Assembly (NCBI RefSeq): GCF_018403245.1
Contig: NZ_BOSH01000005.1
Span: 124,001 to 188,000, forward strand
Reading direction: 5' to 3'
Length of the DNA stretch: 64,000 nt
From: Paenibacillus sp. J2TS4
GTDB lineage: Bacteria > Bacillota > Bacilli > Paenibacillales > NBRC-103111
In this document: one piece after another, positions 60,958 to 64,000 of the stretch
Position numbering within the stretch: the stretch's first letter is position 1
Layout: every line of letters begins with the position of its first letter
The notes under the pieces: generated by a model
Told to the model about the DNA's origin: nothing
What the model saw: only the letters and a program-made list of their open reading frames with translations
The model's database searches: none
Translations under genes and position numbers: made by a program

Positions 60958-61058
60958 GTTTTCCTGCCTTGACTACAGGTACTAAATCAAAAGTATAGCA
61001 CCTTTCGCATCGGGATCCTTCATCAGAATCCCCAAGAAAGCAACTAAAACCCGGCTTT

Positions 61059-64000
61059 TCAGGTCGTTATCAGCTTGTCTTCACATTCCTTCTCCTTTTG
61101 GAACTTCCACAGTCCCCAATAAAGTCCGCCGCGTCCGAGAAGCTCTTCATGTGTTCCTCTCTCCCGGATTATTCCGTTATGGAGTACGAGAATCTCATCC
61201 ATTCTCTCTAAACCGGCAAGCTTGTGCGTAATCCACAAGACGGCCTTGCTGGCAAGCACAGGCTCCAGGTTAACGGTGAACGCCTGCTCGGTTAGCGGAT
61301 CGAGCCCCGTTCCCGGTTCGTCGAACAAGATCGCCGGCGAGTTGCGAACGAGCGCACGCGCCAGAGCGAGCCGTTGCCTTTCACCGCCGGACAGCTTGGC
61401 GCCCCATTCGCCGATTATTGTGTCATAGCCATTGGGCAGCTGCCTAATGGTATCTTCAATCATGGCGATCCGGCATACTTCCTGCAGCTCTTCCATAGCA
61501 GCTTCGGGACGGCCGAGCCGCAAATTATCCGCTACGGTCGCGTTAAACAATTGAATGTTCTGCGATACGACCGCAAACTGATTGCGAACGGCCTCCTCGG
61601 CCATAGTACGCAGCTCGGTTCCATTGATCGTAATGGAGCCTTCTTCGTACGGCCGAAGCTTCAGAAGCAGCTGCAGCAGCGTGCTTTTGCCCGCTCCGCT
61701 TTCGCCCGCAATAGCTATGCGCTTCCCTTGCTCGAGCGCCAGGGAGAGATCGCGCAGCGCATAAGGCTCAGCCGCTCCGTAGCGGAAAGACAAGCCGCTT
61801 AGCCGGGCTTGCCAGGAAGCTGACTCCGCAGCCGCTCCGTAGCTTCCCGCTTGTTGTGTCTGTACCAAGCGGGCTTGCTGCGTCTGCGCTTCTGCTTCCG
61901 GCTCCGTGCGGGAAGGCGGCCCGACCGCCTGGCTGGCCGATTGCTCGGCTTCGTCAGCCAGCCGAAGCAGCCGGTCTCCGGCGGACAGAACCTGGCCGAA
62001 TTGCTGGAACGAAAGCGGCAAAGGCATCACCGCTTCAAAGCAAGCAAAGGCGGCCAACACGATCGCCGGGATGAGCACGCCGTCGATTCGCCCCGCTGCG
62101 GTTAGCGAAATGGCTGCGACCAGCATGAGCCACATCGTCAGATGCGACATGCCGGCCATAGCCCCGCCCGTGCAGGCGGCAAGCCGGTTCTGTGTGGTCT
62201 GAAGCCCGTCCAGGCGAGACTGGATGCGCTCCATGCGCTCTTCCCTGTCTCGAATCTGGCCATAGACGACCAACGCAGACAGCCCGGTGACAAGATCGGA
62301 AGTTTCTTCATACATTTCCGATCGAGCCTGAACGAGCCTGGCTCCGCTTTGGCGTCCCAGCTGATGACTGAGCCAAGGGACGAGGAGGCCGGCCAGCAGC
62401 AGCATGCCAACAAGCAGTAAGCCAAGCTCGAGCCGCACATTAGCCAGAAGCACGAAGCCGAGCAGCAGCGTGAACAAGGCGACAAGCGGCGGTGCAATAA
62501 TGCGCAAATACAAGTTCTGCAGCTGCTCCACGTCGCTAATGACCGAGCCGAGCAAATCCCCGCTTCGTCTGTTCTCAAGGAGCCAAGCTCCTCTCGGCTC
62601 CAATCGTTCATACAGCCATACCCGCAGATGCTTCAAAATGCGAAAGGTTAGATCATGCGATACGAGCCGCTCTACATAGCGGGCTACTCCCCGCGCGATG
62701 CCAAAAAACCGTACGCCAACAATGGGCACGTAAAGCAGCAGCACCGTTTCCGGACGCAACGCAGCTTTGGCAATCAGATAGCCCGAGGTGCCCATCAGGC
62801 CTACATTCGCCGCCACTGTCGCCATCCCAAGCAGCACGGCGAGAGCCGCCCACCATTTGTAAGGCCAGACGAACTGAAGCAGGCGGGCAAACGTCCTCCA
62901 GCTGCTTGGCGCTGCTGGCTGCGGGTTGGAGGCTGCCTCTGCAGCCAAAGATGGGAGCTGCTCCGTTCCGGCCGCATGCAGATCAACAGCCGCCAAATGC
63001 GCCTTCTTCAGGGCGCCAGGCTTCATCGCCGACTCTTCCAGCAGCTCTTGCGACGATTCCAAGACCGTTTCCGCATGAACCGCTTGAATCATCTGGGCGT
63101 ACAGCCCGCCGGCAGCGAACAGTTCTTCCGCAGTGCCGGCTTCGGCCAGTTGCCCTTCCGCAAGAACCACGATCCGGTCCGCTTCGCGAATCGTGCTCAG
63201 CCGGTGCGCCACCGTGATGGACGTGCGGCCTTGCAGCAGCGGCTCCATCCCTTTCGTCACGGCTGCTTCATTCGCGAGATCGAGCCCGTTCGTCGGCTCA
63301 TCCATCAGGAGCAGCGGCGAATCCCGGAGCAAAGCTCGCGCAATGGCCAGCCGCTGCGCCTGTCCGCCCGACAGCCGCACCGCTTCCCCCAGCATCGTGT
63401 TGTAGCCCTGCGGCAGGACGGAAACAAAGGCATCTGCCTGAGCCGCTTCGGCTGCCGCCATCATCTCCGCATCGCTCGCTTCCGGCCGGCTTAAGCGAAT
63501 GTTGTCGCCAACCGTCCCGTGAAACAGATGAATTCGCTGCGACACTACCGACAGCTGACTCCGCCACCAGCGGATGGATAGCTGCGACATCTCGACACCG
63601 TCAATATACAGGTGTCCCTCCGTCGGCTTGATGAAGCCTTGCAGCAGATCGAGCAGCGTGCTTTTGCCCGCACCGGTCGGTCCCACGATAGCGACCCGTT
63701 CTCCCGGCTCTATCGTCAAGGAAAAATTGGACAGCGCCGGTCGATCCGCTCCGGGATAATGGACACTGACTCCTTCGAACCGGATCTGGTAGCCTTCCCG
63801 CTTCGGCGGCAGCTGCAGGCCTTCTTCCTGCTCAACCCATCCCATAGACTCGGTGTTCAGAATATGAAAAATCCGCTCCGCCGCCGTCACTCCATTCATT
63901 CCGGCATGAAATTGCGTGCCGAGCGTTCGAATCGGCGTATAGAACTCCGGTGCAAGCAGCAGCACAAGAAAAGCCGCTTCAAAACCAATTTCTCCTTCAA
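61059..64000 (-). CDS. cydDC: Fused CydD-CydC thiol/heme ABC exporter, N-terminus beyond window
   Basis: At least 980 residues are visible, and the frame continues past position 64000 ('FEAAFLVLLLAPEF' runs across the edge). The first half is the end of the CydD membrane domain and its nucleotide-binding domain (Walker A 'GPTGAGKST', signature 'LSGGQAQR', Walker B 'LLLMDEPTNGLD'). A roughly 100-residue Ala/Glu-rich linker leads to a complete CydC half with six membrane spans, Walker A 'GESGAGKST', signature 'LSGGERQR' and 'AILFDEPGTGLD'. Separate cydC and cydD genes are the usual form; here they are one polypeptide. The complex exports cysteine/glutathione-type reductants or heme needed for cytochrome bd assembly. 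Confidence 0.92.
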   Translation of the reverse strand, partial: EGEIGFEAAFLVLLLAPEFYTPIRTLGTQFHAGMNGVTAAERIFHILNTESMGWVEQEEGLQLPPKREGYQIRFEGVSVHYPGADRPALSNFSLTIEPGERVAIVGPTGAGKSTLLDLLQGFIKPTEGHLYIDGVEMSQLSIRWWRSQLSVVSQRIHLFHGTVGDNIRLSRPEASDAEMMAAAEAAQADAFVSVLPQGYNTMLGEAVRLSGGQAQRLAIARALLRDSPLLLMDEPTNGLDLANEAAVTKGMEPLLQGRTSITVAHRLSTIREADRIVVLAEGQLAEAGTAEELFAAGGLYAQMIQAVHAETVLESSQELLEESAMKPGALKKAHLAAVDLHAAGTEQLPSLAAEAASNPQPAAPSSWRTFARLLQFVWPYKWWAALAVLLGMATVAANVGLMGTSGYLIAKAALRPETVLLLYVPIVGVRFFGIARGVARYVERLVSHDLTFRILKHLRVWLYERLEPRGAWLLENRRSGDLLGSVISDVEQLQNLYLRIIAPPLVALFTLLLGFVLLANVRLELGLLLVGMLLLAGLLVPWLSHQLGRQSGARLVQARSEMYEETSDLVTGLSALVVYGQIRDREERMERIQSRLDGLQTTQNRLAACTGGAMAGMSHLTMWLMLVAAISLTAAGRIDGVLIPAIVLAAFACFEAVMPLPLSFQQFGQVLSAGDRLLRLADEAEQSASQAVGPPSRTEPEAEAQTQQARLVQTQQAGSYGAAAESASWQARLSGLSFRYGAAEPYALRDLSLALEQGKRIAIAGESGAGKSTLLQLLLKLRPYEEGSITINGTELRTMAEEAVRNQFAVVSQNIQLFNATVADNLRLGRPEAAMEELQEVCRIAMIEDTIRQLPNGYDTIIGEWGAKLSGGERQRLALARALVRNSPAILFDEPGTGLDPLTEQAFTVNLEPVLASKAVLWITHKLAGLERMDEILVLHNGIIRERGTHEELLGRGGLYWGLWKFQKEKECEDKLITT

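Overview
The window looks like a chromosomal segment of a Paenibacillus-type Firmicute. The support is the many carbohydrate ABC importers with no ATPase of their own, SLH-domain sequence, AGGAGG-type ribosome binding sites with several TTG/GTG starts, CcpA-type cre sites, a CIRCE element and a fused CydDC. This is inferred from family content; no database search was possible.

Layout. 1-459: start of a response regulator that runs off the left edge. 0.8-4.6 kb: Tat-exported beta-helix protein and a GntR-HTH/solute-binding fusion regulator, with paired CGTTTAAACG dyads and a cre-overlapped promoter. 4.7-13.6 kb: leftward six-gene operon (lipoprotein, two permeases, MDR dehydrogenase, M20 deacylase, SDR), preceded by a second GntR/solute-binding fusion regulator; a GATTTACAT motif sits at both promoters. 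13.7-23.0 kb: membrane-anchored PstS-like protein, GNATs, glycerophosphodiesterase-MFS pair, ECF sigma/DUF4179 anti-sigma pair, nucleoside hydrolase, and two long repeat-filled gaps. 23.4-26.3 kb: PadR-amidase operon and a chimeric response-regulator/SLH reading frame.

26.6-30.3 kb: the most unusual locus. Two paralogous GNAT-like proteins flank an ABC exporter that carries a C-terminal cyclic-nucleotide-binding domain. A 33-codon ORF with a near-perfect ribosome binding site follows, and possibly a second 29-codon ORF with a similar motif. 30.4-33.6 kb: htpG under a CIRCE operator and an orphan PTS EIIC. 34-41 kb: repeats, a GH2 glycosidase with its sugar ABC importer, and an ArsR-type regulator with a beta-rich C-terminal domain.

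41.7-56.8 kb: gamma-glutamyl metabolism island. It holds a leftward eight-gene operon (class I amidotransferase-like hydrolase, complete Dpp/Opp importer, cytoplasmic gamma-glutamyltransferase, malic enzyme), a divergent LysR regulator, a DapB/Ord-like dehydrogenase, and a secreted gamma-glutamyltransferase with two repeated domains inserted just before its autocleavage threonine. 57-59.7 kb: HD-GYP protein, then a tightly coupled pair of LuxI/FeeM-like acyltransferase and E1/ThiF-like adenylyltransferase. 61-64 kb: cydDC fusion running off the right edge.

At least five families of intergenic repeats are scattered through the window: a MITE-like element with four copies, three families of short spaced dyads with about 50-60 bp spacing, and two simple tandem arrays.
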